Assembly (NCBI GenBank): GCA_014529385.2
Contig: CM043955.1
Span: forward strand, 151,700,140-151,764,139
Direction: 5' to 3'
Source of the DNA: Adiantum capillus-veneris
Taxonomy: Eukaryota; Streptophyta; Polypodiopsida; Polypodiales; Pteridaceae
DNA length: 64,000 nt
Position 1 is the stretch's first letter. Each line of letters opens with the position of its first letter. Under the pieces are notes generated by a model. That model saw nothing but the letters and a program-made list of their open reading frames with translations. It did no database searches and had not been told where the DNA came from. Both the position numbers and the translations under genes were made by a program. This document shows positions 1 through 11,399 of this stretch, piece after piece.

Positions 1-57
1 CTGCAATCCGAGCCCGAGAACTCCATTAAATCTATCCTCAATGTTGCCTATTATTAG

Positions 58-58
<1 letters not shown>

Positions 59-105
<47 letters not shown>
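59..105. repeat. TG/TA compound microsatellite
   Basis: A run of TG dinucleotides passes directly into a run of TA dinucleotides. It is simple-sequence DNA with no coding content. Confidence 0.95.
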
Positions 106-878
106 GGAGCTTGCTAACTTGAGTTTAAACTCTATTTTTAGGAGCTCCATACGAGCAAGCAAGCTCGCTTTGTTGGCTAGTGCGCTACAAACGGCGTGTT
201 GACTCGGTGGGGTCTACGGTTCAAATCATCTAAGCTAAATTGGGCAAGCTGGGCGGACTTGAGTTGTCATTAGGAAACGGTTTTTGGAGCTGGCGGGTCC
301 GCTGGAGAGCATTCACGTGCGGAGGTCTTTTTTCGGCGCCTGTCCGATAATCTGTCCTACTGTCCGCGCCTGTCGGATGCGCTGTCCGCTGCCTGAAGCT
401 GCCCTGACTGTCCGCGTGTGCCCGGATTGTCCTCGCTTGCATGAGAAGCTACTCGAATGCCCGACCCTGTAAGAGCCCCTTCCCATAGTCTAAAGCTTTA
501 AAGCTTCCCAAGCCACAAAAGGGCATTTCCAAGCAATTTAAGGGAGGGTGAAAATTCAAACCTTTATTGAGCACTCCAAGGGCTACCAAGCTTACGGCAT
601 TACGGCAAGAAGTTTATTACCAAGCTTCAAGGAGTTCTTTCGAGCATCAAAAGCAAAACAAAGAGTTATTTTTTCTATCTGTGTAGAGGGGCTTCACTGA
701 TGGTGAAGAGGAGCTTCACATTGAAGGGAAATTCCAAAGTACACATTGATCTTGTAGCCAAGCACAACAATTTCTTGCAATGTATGTAATTAGATTTGTC
801 TACATGGATGACATTATGTGCTTTTGTAAGGGGATAGACATTGTCATTGGAGAGTTTCCAAATTGCTAAAATCTCTCC
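106..878. other. No recognisable gene; GC-richer intergenic block
   Basis: The stretch around 290-470 is richer in G and C than its surroundings and repeats the word CTGTCCG several times. Short open frames occur on both strands but show no domain I recognise. The rest is plain intergenic sequence. Confidence 0.4.
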
Positions 879-1172
879 ATGTGTGAAGACTTTGTGACAA
901 AGTGTATGAGAAACACCGCATGCTTGGGCTTTCGGAGTATGACCAAGATGGAAAAGAAAGCATTAACTTTTTGCATAAACCCTTTTATAGGATATTTTAG
1001 CATGTTGTTGCATGTCATTATGACGCATGGAATAAAACCTGATTGCACAACAAAAAGGGGGACAGAAGCACTCGTTCGAGGGGAGGATACGAAGGCAAAG
1101 ACCATGAAGCAATTGAAAGCAATAGTAGAAGTCACGAAGGCAAGAGACCTAACAAAAGATCAACTCACATAG
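879..1172 (+). CDS. Hypothetical 97-residue open frame, probably a retroelement remnant
   Basis: An open frame starts at ATG 879 and ends at a stop codon near 1172. I do not recognise the protein: it has a hydrophobic middle around residues 35-50 and a lysine-rich tail, and no zinc knuckle, protease or polymerase motif. It lies about 270 bp upstream of a purine-rich tract and a likely LTR, so it may be the tail of a degraded retrotransposon interior. The following 1,186-1,430 consists of short repeats built on the phrase CCTGTGTGGAT, which is not typical of coding sequence. It could equally be a chance frame. Confidence 0.15.
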   Translation: MCEDFVTKCMRNTACLGFRSMTKMEKKALTFCINPFIGYFSMLLHVIMTHGIKPDCTTKRGTEALVRGEDTKAKTMKQLKAIVEVTKARDLTKDQLT

Positions 1173-1442
1173 TAGAATACAAAGGATGAAGACGAGAGCA
1201 ACATTGTCTTTTATAAAGACCCATTTTGAAGATGCAACCTCTCTACTTGTAGGGGAGGACTTTTTTTTGTGTGGATTTTATAATCCTGTGTGGATATCAC
1301 CATCCTTTGTGGATTGTATCATCCTGTGTGGATATCACCATCCTTTGTGGATTTTGTTAGCCTGTGTGGATAGCAACTTATCATCCTGTGTGGATCATGT
1401 ATCTTCAGTATCTTGTCATAGTCCAAACCTCAAGGGGAGGAT

Positions 1443-1763
1443 TGTAAAGTGTGAGCTTTGTCCTAAAGTGTGAGTCAAGGAGAAGAGAGTGGATTTATCC
1501 CACATAGTGTGGAGCAAAGCTGTAGAGCTACTTAAAGCTTATTTCATGAATGAATAAACACAACTCTATTTTGCACTATATGCTTGTCTATGGTGAGCTT
1601 GTGCTAAGCTAAGTCAATACTCAAGATTGTGTTTATGAGTCCAAGCTAATTCTATCTTGGAACCTAATTTACTTGAGTGATAACCTTGCTTACACACACA
1701 CTCACACATTGACGCTATGTTTCTCTTTCATCCACCATAGCTAGCACCATCCAATTCCTAACA
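1443..1763 (+). repeat. Candidate copia-type 3' LTR with polypurine tract
   Basis: A purine-rich tract, AAGGGGAGGA at about 1432-1441, is followed by TGTAAAGTGTGAGC; the block ends in TTCCTAACA, giving TG...CA termini and about 321 bp. An AATAAA polyadenylation-like word lies near 1552. This layout (tract then LTR) marks a 3' LTR. No matching 5' LTR or recognisable pol is seen upstream, so the element is truncated, non-autonomous, or the call is wrong. Confidence 0.45.
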
Positions 1764-2570
1764 GTGTGCACGTACAAGCTTGCGAACATTATACCGTCCC
1801 CACGAAGTGTTTGCTAGGTTGTGAAAGTGTCTCAGAACTCTCTCTTGGGATAGCAGTTTTGCATACTTTGGTAACGCTCCCTTGGGTAGAAGAAGAAGAG
1901 TTGACCTCTCTTGGCTCTTTTCTCTTTGATCTCCATATGAGTACCTCTTGTGAGACACATTAGTTTTGTCTAAGATTAACCTTTGTTGCTTGCAAATAGA
2001 GGTATCTACTATCCACAGCCCCAATCTTGGACATCTCATGAAAGGCGCCCTATGATCACTCGGGAGTTGGGTTCCCTCCTTGTATTAAAGTGTGCGCGCA
2101 CAAGCTTGCGAACATTATACGGTCCCCATGAAGTGTTTGCTAGGTTGTGAAAGTGTCTTGGAACACTCTCTTGAGTGACTAGATTAACCCTTGTTGTCAC
2201 TCCCTCATGACGTAAATAGTGGTATCCAAAGCCCCAATCTTGGACGTCTCATGAAAGGCGTCCTAAGATCACTTAGTAGTTGGAGTCCCTCCTTCGTCGT
2301 ATTAAAGTATGCATGCACAAGCTTGCGAACATTATACAGTCCCCATGAAGTGTCTGCTAGGTTGTGAAAGTGTCTCGGAACTCTCTTGGGGTAGCAGTTT
2401 TGCACACTTTGGTAAGGCTCCCTTGGGTAGAAGAAGAAGAGAAAGTTCAATTGACCCATCTCTTGGCTCCCTTGGGTGGAAGAAGAAGAGAAAGTTCAAT
2501 TGACCCATCTCTTGGCTCTTTTCTCTTTGATCACCATATAAGTACCTCTTGTGAGACAAGGTATGTCTAA
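1764..2570. repeat. Three-unit degenerate tandem repeat
   Basis: Three head-to-tail units begin near 1764, 2088 and 2306, each with a GTGTGC-like start, then CAAGCTTGCGAACATTATAC and a shared stretch about a duplicated CTAGGTTGTGAAAGTGTCT. Unit lengths are about 324, 218 and 265 bp because the middle unit lacks an internal block. Within the third unit a 49-bp segment (from about 2418) is itself duplicated. Frames crossing the array are by-products of the repeat. Confidence 0.8.
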
Positions 2571-3651
2571 GAGTGCCAACTTCCAAGTACTGTTTGTGGT
2601 TTATTCCATCAGTTTATTGTGTCTTTTTCTTTTTGTCTTCTACCCAGGGGTCCAATGAAAGGACAACATTGAATCAAGTGGAAATTTTTTTGAGATATAA
2701 TATTGGGTATGGCATGGGGAGTGAGGAGAGTCTGATGTGGGTTATATTTTCACATCAAGTTCATTCAAATCAGTCAACCGTAGCATATGATCTAATTATT
2801 TCAATTTGAATGTCCCTCTGTTGGCTCCCACTTCTTAAGTGGCCTTATATTGGCCCCTTCACCCTAGGTTATTTAAGTATTGCTATTTTGTTTCAAACAA
2901 GAAACATCTATATTATATCTATATATCTAAACTAACATTAATACGGCGGAAGGGGGAGCCCTTTACACGTGTCAAAATCTGTGACATGAAGGCTAAACTC
3001 CAAAACTGAGAGAAGCCCCTGTGCACGCGATAAAGAGGGAGAGACAAAGAGAGAGAGAGAGGCCGCTGAAGGCGGTCGGCCGTACTAGTCTCTTAGAAAG
3101 AGAGGGGTGGCCCTCCAGTGGCTACAAATGCTTGCAGCCACGGGCCCTTCCTCTCGTCCCTTTCTACTAATAAACGACATGTAGTCCACGTGGAGCAGCA
3201 AATTTGACGAGGTGTAGCGTGACCTAGCTCCCCTAGATGCATTGAGTCATGAGACACTCTCTTAAGGTGCGGGATGTCACCAAGCTACCTTGAGGCATGG
3301 GTTCCATCAGTGCCATGGCCCGTATTTAGCCCTCCTCCCACCTCTTTTGCTCCTTCTATCGTAGGCCCTCTCAACTTTCGCACCATCAGCAAACTCCCGG
3401 TTGGTACCTTTGCAAGGAGCTACTGACTATCACACCTCCCTCTTAGGAGCTTCTCGCTAGCTTCCCCCTCTCTTTTCCTTCTTGACCTCCCTTTCTCAGT
3501 GCACACACTTGAGCCTCCTACAGCTTCCAACTTCCACGTTGCCCAACATGGCTGCTTGCTGCCCCCTTTTAAATTCATGCTCATGAGTTAAAGGAGTTGG
3601 GATCTCAAAGATACGAGCTTGAAATGAGGAACCGAAGCAACAACCAGGGAC

Positions 3652-3652
<1 letters not shown>
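2571..3652. other. Intergenic, no gene seen
   Basis: The sequence contains scattered A+T-rich stretches, a GC-richer block around 2,940-3,300 and pyrimidine-rich tracts around 3,330-3,500. No open frame with a recognisable domain was found on either strand. Confidence 0.4.

Positions 3653-3706
<54 letters not shown>
3653..3706. repeat. GA microsatellite
   Basis: About 26 uninterrupted GA units. The serine-leucine frame on the minus strand across it is an artefact of the dinucleotide repeat. Confidence 0.95.
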
Positions 3707-4671
3707 CCTTTGCTACTAAGCACGTGTGCATGGCTCAGACATGATGGAGGATAAACAAGTGTGTGCATTGTACCTCTAGGCTTCTACATGCTTGGATCGC
3801 CTCATGGATTGTCTTAATGAGATGCGTGATAGTGGAAGCATGCATATCCGCAAGTGTGCTGAAGGTTCGATAGATGCAGGGTGTAGAGTGGCTAGTGAAG
3901 ACCTCGCCTATCTTTCTATGAAATTCCCGAGAATTAGAGGCCTATCTTTCTATGAAATTCCCGAGAATTAGAGGCCTGACAGGGAAGGTGTGAAAATGGA
4001 TTCAAAGAACGTGGAGAAGATAGGGTTTTTCAAGAAGGATCTGTGCCATGGAGGGAAACAATTTCAAAATCCTACACTTCTAATCTGTACTCAAATTGTC
4101 AAATATTGTTTCTTCAGTAATATCTAGAAGGTCAGAAACTGTCATGTTTTTTATGGCAACCTCTTTGTGGCTAGCTTTTCAGAGATTGTACAAGAAAGTA
4201 TGGAGATGATATATGTGATAGGTAAAAGAGAAAACTCGGATGATTGGCTTAGGGCGTTGGCTTAGGGCGACCCTCGCCATCCAATCGAGCCTTGCTGTGT
4301 AAAGGACTGGACTTTTGGTAATAGTACGTTACTAGGTACTCTCAAGGCTCGGCATGAGCTTGAGGTTTGATTTGTATATTTTTTGGTGGAATTCTAATAC
4401 AATCACTCACAATTGTGAGTTTTGAAAAAAAAAGAGGAGAAGAAAATTAGGCCAATATTTATCACTTTAATTCTTTCCTTGCATTGATTGGATCTGTTTT
4501 TTCATGGACATTTCGAAATGTTATTGTTTTTTTGCATTGATTGGACTTGACTTTCCTTTCAAAAAATTGAAATGTTCTCTTGATTTTAGTTTTTCAATGG
4601 GTCCTTTCATTCCATAGAACCACATCGCTAACTCCGTTTTCCTTGGAATGCCAACTTGATTTTTTGCTTTC
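3707..4671. other. Intergenic, with a 34-bp perfect tandem duplication
   Basis: No gene is seen. Positions 3907-3940 are repeated exactly at 3941-3974 (unit starts CCTATCTTTCTATGAAATTC), a recent-looking local duplication. The remainder is AT-rich with homopolymer T runs. Confidence 0.7.
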
Positions 4672-5285
4672 TAAAAGAAATCTTAGTGTTGTGTTGGGTT
4701 AGGGAGACTTTCATGATTTTCAATGCACGATGGAGACTTACTTTAAATGTTTATTTCACTTTCATTTCATATCATGACATGTCTTGACTTTTTTTGCATT
4801 CTATTGTTTTAGAATGTTAAGTGAAACTTCACTTGCATAATTCTAGTAAATTCTATGGATACACACATACACACACATATATATTAATGAGTTTTTTTAA
4901 TTTCACAGCCTCACATGGCTTGACTTTTCTTACATTCTATAACTTAATTATTAAGGAAACTCTCTTTTATTAAGCGGCCGTCCGACTGAGTTTCTTTCGC
5001 ACAAAGAAGCGAACCGGAAATACTAGCATAAATTTAAAATTTGCAGATTTTTGAATTATTTTTTCACATATTTCACCAGTTTTTCTTCCCTTTACCATGG
5101 TTTGCAACTAGGTAGTCTCCATTTTCAACCGGCTCAAGGTTAAGCCGAGGCAATCCTTTCTCGAACAATGATTCTACTTAAACTCGACCTAATGATTTTA
5201 TCACGTTCTAATTATTTTAGAAAAGCCATCATGATTCTTTCACTTGTTTTCTTTCTTTTTTGGCTTTCTAAAACGAACATAAGAA
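4672..5285 (+). repeat. Dispersed repeat family D, copy 1
   Basis: About 600 bp align by eye with 33,063-33,680 in the same orientation: shared blocks include the words around GCATTCTATTGTTTTAGAAT, a GTGAA...TTCAC palindrome, a CA/TA microsatellite, and the end segment TTTTAGAAAGCC followed by CTTTCACTTG. Further partly inverted copies occur at 34,738-34,998 and 35,275-35,500. No coding capacity is evident, so this is probably a non-autonomous repeat. Confidence 0.6.
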
Positions 5286-5514
5286 GAGGAGAGACATGCA
5301 CAAACATTTTATGTGAAGTATTGATTGATTGAAAATTTCTTTGATCTTTTAGTTTGTAAAAGATTCCTTTTATCTAAGAGCCTCATGGTTCTATTTCATC
5401 AACACTAGTACTGTATCAAAATAGGACATATAAGTGTTCTTTTATGAGGATTCAAATAAAATTCCAAGCACTTCTCAAAACCAAACTTTGAAAAGTTCAA
5501 AGAGAGAGGAAATA
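5286..5514. other. Intergenic spacer before Gypsy-A gag
   Basis: No LTR or primer-binding site is recognisable here, so Gypsy-A appears to lack its 5' end. An open frame that starts at 5,434 only enters gag-like sequence in another frame after about 5,515. Confidence 0.35.
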
Positions 5515-6173
5515 GTATCTCTTTTCTCACCTATGATGGCACCTTTGGTGCTACCAACAAAGTATTGGCCTTCATCCAACAATTTGATGCGGCCTTTGGA
5601 TACAAGGGCTTCACGGAGTCCTCTAAGCTACGCCATGTAGCTAAGCACTTCCAAAAATCGGCTCGTCAATGGTGGGCTAGCCTGTGGCAATGGCGAAGCC
5701 CCAAAGACATGGACAACTCTACGAGTTTTCATCATGAAGCAATTCCTTGCAAGCGATGCAAAGGACAAAGTGCTCATCGAATGGCGGAGTAGAGTTTAAT
5801 GATTCTCTCTTATGAGTCTATCCACAAATATGTGGACAAGTTTTGGGATTTACATCTCAAGGCTATTGTCTTTCAAAAGATAGAATTTACTGAGCAAAAA
5901 CAACAATTATGTGCGGGATTACCTAAAGAGATGGCCGACTATGTCAACTCTCAACGGCCTGACTCTATCAGCGAAGTAATCCACCATACCATGGTTGCTT
6001 CACGCGTCAATATCCAACAAGGGGTTAAACGGAATGTGAAACCCATGGAAAATAAAGACAAAAGTGATACAAAGGGAAAAATTAATGCCCAAAATTTTTC
6101 CCACGGCCATTCCAACAACAACAACAGTAACAATCGGTCCAAGGAGAAAGAAGTTTACAAAGGTAAAAAATAA
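5515..6173 (+). pseudogene. Gypsy-A gag (broken)
   Basis: Gag is the nucleocapsid-capsid protein that packages the element's RNA in cytoplasmic particles. The visible part has the capsid signature of plant gypsy gags: a Phe-Asp-rich start, a KSARQWWASL-like segment (about 5660-5690) corresponding to the conserved alanine-tryptophan region, and a later segment (5,799-6,000) with IHKYVDKFWDL and the acidic GLPKEM motif. The frame shifts near 5,700 and again before 5,800, and the downstream frame ends in an Asn-rich, Lys-rich linker at 6,173. The continuation with the zinc knuckle is in another frame starting at 6,064. This is a pseudogene. Confidence 0.75.
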
Positions 6174-7494
6174 ACTCTCTCCTGAAGAGCTTGAAACTTT
6201 TTGCAAGGATCACAAATGTTTTAAGTGTGGGGAGCAAGGACATGGCTATCGTTCTTGCCCCAAAAGAAATGCTCGCAATGAGACTCCTAGAGCTTCCACT
6301 ATCGAAGCTTCAAAAGAGGATACTCATTGCAAAGGATCACCTCTCTCCTATGCTTGGGGAAAGGTAAGGGAGCATGTTGCCTTCATCTTGTTTGACCCTG
6401 GTTCTATTCTCAACTTCATATCAATGGAGTTGGATACCAAGTTGGGCATTCAAGATTTTGAGATGGGAGATGCTGTAACTGTCGATGCCGCTTTCAAGGG
6501 ACAGCAAGCCTCTGTTACTCCCTTGATTGGGAAGTTGAGGCTTCATGTCCAAAGATATGTCGATAAAGAAGACTTCTTTATCTCTCCCCTCCAACATGAG
6601 GATGCTATCCTAGGGGTACCATGGTTCAACCGCATGGCTGCCAGCATGAAGTTCCCTGAAAGAAGAATCTACTTCACCTACAGGGAAAAGAATATGTATA
6701 TAGATGCTAATGAGTCTGGTTGTACTATACCACTTGTAAATCCTCTCGCCCTTGATAAATCAATGAAAAGCTCAGTTTGTGCGTACATGATTTTTGTCAA
6801 AGAATCCCTAAAAGGTCCTAGTGTTTCATCAAAGGTGAATGGTAGGAATCAAGAAGAGTTAGACTTGTCTAACTTTCTAAAAGGATTCCAAGATGTGTTC
6901 ATTGATGATATCCCTATGGACTTACCTCCAAAACGAGGGGATGATGACCATCGAATTGAGCTCCTATCAGGAAGCTCACTGCCTAACAAACCTCCCTATC
7001 GAGTTTCACAAGCTCAACAAGACGAGATCATGAGGCAAGTACAAGAATTGGTAGACAAAGGATTGGTGAGGCCTAGCTCCTCTCCCTTTTTCTCTCTAGT
7101 CCTTTTAGTGAAAAAGAAAGATGGTACATACCGCATGTGTGTGGACTATCGCGCACTAAACCATATCACTATCAAAAACAGATTATCCGTACCTCGGGTA
7201 GAAGATTTTTTTGATAAGCTACAAGGCTCTACCTATTGTAGTAGGATTGACCTTAAAAGTGGCTACCATCAAATAATGATAGTGAATGAAGATATCCTAA
7301 AGACCGCGTTTCGTACAACGTTTGGCCTTTATGAATATCTAGTCATGCCTTTTGGCTTGACTGATGCACTAGCTACATTCAATCGATTAATGGAGAAATA
7401 TTTTAGACCCTACGCAAATTTACTGGAGTGTTCTTTGATGATATCATCATCTACTCCAATTCCTTGGAGGAACACAAGCAACATCTCCAAGTGA
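6064..7494 (+). pseudogene. Gypsy-A gag C-terminus, protease and reverse transcriptase (frameshifted end)
   Basis: This 476-residue frame carries a CX2CX4HX4C zinc knuckle, CFKCGEQGHGYRSC (about 6217-6258), then a retropepsin region whose active site reads DPGS where D-S/T-G is expected, then reverse transcriptase: VKKKDG, the RIDLKSGYHQI block (about 7240-7275) and MPFGLT. The frame is lost near 7,420, just before the FFDD catalytic motif, which is still visible in the next frame (about 7,425-7,450). RT would copy element RNA into cDNA. The altered protease site and the frameshift both argue against activity. Confidence 0.85.
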
Positions 7495-7496
7495 TT

Positions 7497-8602
7497 TTCC
7501 AAGCATTAAGGGAGAATAAGCTTTTTTCAATGAAAAGAAAAGTGAAATTTTCCTTCAAGAGATTCAATACTTAGGTCATATTATCTCTCAAGATGGTATC
7601 TGTATGGATCCATCAGAGTTGGAGGTAATAAAAGCATGGCCTAATCCAAGGAATCTACATGAGCTAAGAAGATTTATTTGTATGTGTGCATACTATAGAC
7701 ACTTCATAGCAAAATTCTCTAAAATAGCAGGACCATTACATGACTTAACAAAGAAAAACGTTAAGTATTCATGGACTGCGGAGAAAAGTGCTTTTGACAA
7801 GCTTGAAGAGAAGCTTATCTCCCAAACAGTCCTTATGCTTCCGAATCTCTCAAAGCCATTTGAGGTCCAATGTGATGCTTGTGGTCATTGCCTTGGAGCA
7901 ATCTTGCTTCAAGAAGGGCATGCCATAGCATATGAGAGCAGAAGGCTCAACACGGATGAATGGGTCTTAGGCATTTATGAGAAAGAGCTGTTAGTTTTTC
8001 TACATGCCCTAGACACATGGAAGCACTATCTATTGGGAACTCCATTCATTTTACGAATAGACAATCAAAGTCTCAAGTACTTCATGATGCAAACAAAGCT
8101 TTCCGACAAACAAATGAGGTGGGCAAATTTTCTTTCACAATTTAATTTCCACATTACTGGTAAGCACAATCAAGTGGCTGATGCATTTTCACGACAACCA
8201 AAGGTTAATGCTGTGTCAATAGCAACTCATAATGATCTATCTTCTATTACAGATGAGTATGCTACCGACCTTGACTTTAAAGACATAATGTCAGCCCTTG
8301 TTTTGGGGAAGAAAGAGGAACCATTCACCTTGCAAGATGGTTATCTTCTCCATGGCAATAGGCTATGTGTTACCCACTCCCTTTGTGAGAAAGTCATGTA
8401 TGAATCCCATGCTCCTCCCTATGCGGGGCATAGAGGCATTCAACCTACTCTTCGAGGAGTAGAGACGTACTTTTATCGGCCTACCATGAAAGTGGACATA
8501 CAAGAGTATGTTTCAAAATGTGTGGTATGCCAAAAGACCAAGTATGATAGAGGGAAGCAACTTGGATTACTCCAACCATTGCCAATTCCTAATTCACCAT
8601 AG
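7497..8602 (+). pseudogene. Gypsy-A RT thumb, RNase H and integrase zinc domain
   Basis: The open part runs from 7,604 to a stop codon near 8,600. It begins with the RT connection (RRFICMCAYYRHFI), continues into RNase H with QCDACGHCLGAIL and, further on, RIDNQSLKYF and QVADAFSR, and ends with the integrase HHCC zinc domain: HAPPYAGHRG about 8,410-8,440 and CVVCQ near 8,520. RNase H degrades the RNA template; the zinc domain helps integrase multimerise. A stop codon directly follows the PLPIPNSP segment and separates this part from the integrase core. Confidence 0.85.
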
Positions 8603-8614
8603 GAGAGTATATCC

Positions 8615-9283
8615 ATGGATTTTATCTTTGGATTACCCAAATCTATCCATGGGAATATGAGAATATGGACAATAATTGATAGGTATAGCAAGCAAGCACA
8701 CTTTATCCTTGTCAAGAAGACTATTAAGGCACACCAAATGGCAACTCTCTTCATATCACAGATTTTCAAACACCATGGATTGCCAACATCCATTGTGCCA
8801 GATAGAGATCTTAGAATGACCAGTAATTTCTGGGAAGGTCTCTTTGAAAATCTAGGTACAAGATTGAATTTCTCTTCGGCCTATCACCCACAAACGGATG
8901 ACCAAAGTGAGATAGCCAATCTTACGGTTCTTGATCTATTAAAGACCTATGTTACAGAAGTAGATCAACGCTCACAATGGGAAAATTACTTATCTCTTGT
9001 AGAGTATGCGTATAATAATACTATCCATACTTCTACGGGAAAAGCACCTTTTGAAATCATAGAGGGAAGACCTAAAAGTCCCTTGCTACTTAAAGTACAT
9101 GGGAAGATCTTCAATGCTGATGAGTATAGCCGTGACCTGCAATCATCTTTTCAAAAGATTAAGGAGGATGTATCCTGCAAAAATTTAAGTAGTATGCATA
9201 CTAAGAATCATGTTTGGGATGGCAACGTCTCTCAAACACCATGTAGAATTTGTCACTCCACTTGGGAAGATGAGATGGACTAA
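8615..9283 (+). pseudogene. Gypsy-A integrase core (C-terminally frameshifted)
   Basis: The 222-residue frame holds the DDE integrase core: the first Asp in SMDFIFGLP, the second in VPDRD (about 8,800) and the Glu in QSEIAN (about 8,910), with the YHPQTDDQ block between. Integrase inserts the cDNA into chromosomes. After about 9,170 the frame drifts into a Cys-rich tail that is not integrase; the expected continuation is in another frame and stops by about 9,330. No chromodomain is recognisable. Confidence 0.85.
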
Positions 9284-9450
9284 AGATCAAACATGCTTGC
9301 AGCAGCTATATCTCCCAAGCACCAAATGGATTAGTCATCCATATTGGAATGATGTCGTAGGGTAAAAAGGGATCCTCTACCCACTAATACAAATTGACTA
9401 ATGACTATGACTTTATCTCTTTTACCTCATAGTCGACGACGACTATGATT

Positions 9451-9465
9451 TCAAGAGAGAGGTAA
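9451..9465 (+). promoter_or_regulatory. Gypsy-A polypurine tract
   Basis: TCAAGAGAGAGG lies immediately before the TGTTATT LTR start. Polypurine tracts prime plus-strand DNA synthesis in LTR retrotransposons. Confidence 0.6.
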
Positions 9466-9713
9466 TGTTATTAAATATCTAATATCTAACCAACCCAAAT
9501 GATTCTCATATTAAACTAACAATTTAATGTGGGATAATAAACGGGAGCAAGGGTTAGAATATAGACATGTGCTTACGGATCTATCTCAACACGGGCCAAT
9601 GGTAAAGGGGCCCAAATGAAAGATGGTCTGTCAAAGAGCAAGGTTAACTAATGGAGCTTAAAAGACCTTAGGGTTACCTTAATTAAAGACCTCCAATGGT
9701 TAGTGTTAAAAGT

Positions 9714-9862
9714 CCTTTGACCTTAAGCAAGCTAGGGCTGAACCCGACCTAAACTTGTCTTTGACCTTAAGCAAGCTAGGGCTGTGCTTGAGGTGGGAAC
9801 CCCACCTAAACTTTCCTTTGAACTTAGGCAAGCTAGGGCTGAGGTTGCGGTGGGAACTCCAC
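9714..9862. repeat. Short tandem repeat, three degenerate units
   Basis: Three units share CTTTGAcCTTAaGCAAGCTAGGGCTG-type sequence and begin near 9715, 9759 and 9816 (spacing 44 and 57 bp). They lie inside the Gypsy-A LTR. Confidence 0.75.
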
Positions 9863-9912
9863 CTCAGGTGCTTGTCATGCTTGATGACTAAGGTACTTAA
9901 GGTACTTGTCAT

Positions 9913-10255
9913 ACTTAATGAGGAAGTTGCTTGAGAAGCTTCCTATGCATGAGGGGTAAGATGCTTGAGTCAAAAAGATACCCTACACACTTAATAAGGA
10001 ATTTGCTTGAGAAGCTTCCTATGCATGGGGGGTAAGATGCTTGAGTCAAAACGAGACTCTACACACTTAATGAGGAAGTTGCTTGAGAAGCTTCCTATGC
10101 ATGGGGGGTAAGATGCTTGAGTCAAAAAGAGACCCTACACACTTAAAGAGAAAGTTGCTTGAGAAGCTTCCTATGCATGGGGGGTAAGATTCTTGAGTCA
10201 AAAAGAGACCCTACACACTTAATGAGGAAGTTGCTTGATAAGCTTCCTATACATA
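9913..10255. repeat. 76-bp tandem repeat, about 4.5 units
   Basis: Units begin at 9913, 9989, 10065, 10141 and 10217, an exact 76-bp period; the last is truncated. Each starts ACTTAATGAGGAAGTTGCTT (with small variants) and contains the palindromic word GAAGCTTC. They are inside the Gypsy-A LTR. Confidence 0.9.
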
Positions 10256-11204
10256 AAAATCCCAAAGTTAGGGGAATCTTTGACCTAACCTTCCACTCAC
10301 CCAAGGGGCACCCCTTTTCTATAAGGGCACATGTCAAACTCTCACTAAGCTTAACCACATGGTGTGCTTGAATGCTATTGGTTGGGCTAAAGAGGGGTCC
10401 ATTGAGCTTCTACTTCATCCCACAAATATCTAGATATTTTCAAGCCCTCTCTCTCTAAGGGGTAAGGAGGACACTTGTCAAAAGACTACCCATGTACTTG
10501 GCTGCATGCTCCATGTGATTGGCTAGGGGGAGAGGGGTCCAATGAGCTTGCAGCCTGTAGAAAAGTCACCACTCACCCAAAGCAAGGAGGGGGGATGCTA
10601 GGGGGATATACTCCACACACACACACACTCATTTTCAAGGGCATTCTCACTTGGTGAAAGTTGAGGAACACCACCTCCTTCTCCAAGCTTGTGAGAAGTG
10701 AGAGCCTACATCAACACTCTTAGCTGTGGAATGCAAATCCAAGCAAGATCCATGCTTCAATTTTAATCTTGCCATCTTCTCCATCTTCTCCATCTCCATT
10801 ACTATGCTAGCAAGAAGAGTAATGATAAGTGAGGAACTATTTCTTTCTCATTTAAAATGTTTCTTCTTCCTCTTCCCTACCCTCATTCCCCGCTAGCTCT
10901 CTCCACCTTTGAAGGTGTTTGAGGCCTTGAGACTGAGGCTTGGGATAGTTAATGCTTTCTACAAATTTATGTTATGCTTGTGATGCATGAAGCTTTCCAT
11001 CTTCATTGCATCACGTAGGTCACAAGGAACACAAAGATTGTATTATACCAAGTCTCTCTTGATGGGAGAACCTATAATACAAATGCCTATTGAATGAGGG
11101 ACCGGCTCCATATGAATCCGGTCCTCAACTATTGTCATGTTCTCTAAACTCTCTCTCTTGCAAAAGTATTGTTCATGCCAAGTTAACTAAGTACCATGTT
11201 TACG

Positions 11205-11363
11205 TTGCTACCATCAATTAAGTTCACCCGCTATGCTCACAAAGTAATCTCTCAAAAGTGCTTCACCGAATTTCCTAATTTTGCTACCATCAATTAAATT
11301 CACCCGCTATGCTCACAAAGTAATCTCTCAAAAGTGCTTCACCGAATTTCCTAATTTTGCTAC
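11205..11363. repeat. 76-bp tandem duplication at the Gypsy-A/Copia-A junction
   Basis: Positions 11205-11280 and 11281-11356 are nearly identical (unit starts TTGCTACCATCAATTAA), with the beginning of a third unit after 11357. The period again is 76 bp although the sequence is unrelated to the 9913-10255 array. Confidence 0.85.
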
Positions 11364-11399
11364 TCTCAAAGTTCATAGGCCATTTCCATTACAACTTCA

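Noticed and set aside
3496-3768. Minus-strand open frame with a long Ser-Leu run
   Set aside because: It is the translation of a GA microsatellite; similar frames at 39,071-39,307, 39,334-39,712 and 45,051-45,266 were rejected for the same reason.
5434-5640. Start at 5,434 as a genuine gag start
   Set aside because: The frame's residues before about 5,515 do not resemble gag and the gag match is in another frame, so the start is not supported.
9913-10255. Evenly spaced repeats that could suggest a CRISPR-like array
   Set aside because: Units are contiguous with no unique spacers, lie within a plant LTR and the period is too long; it is an ordinary tandem repeat.
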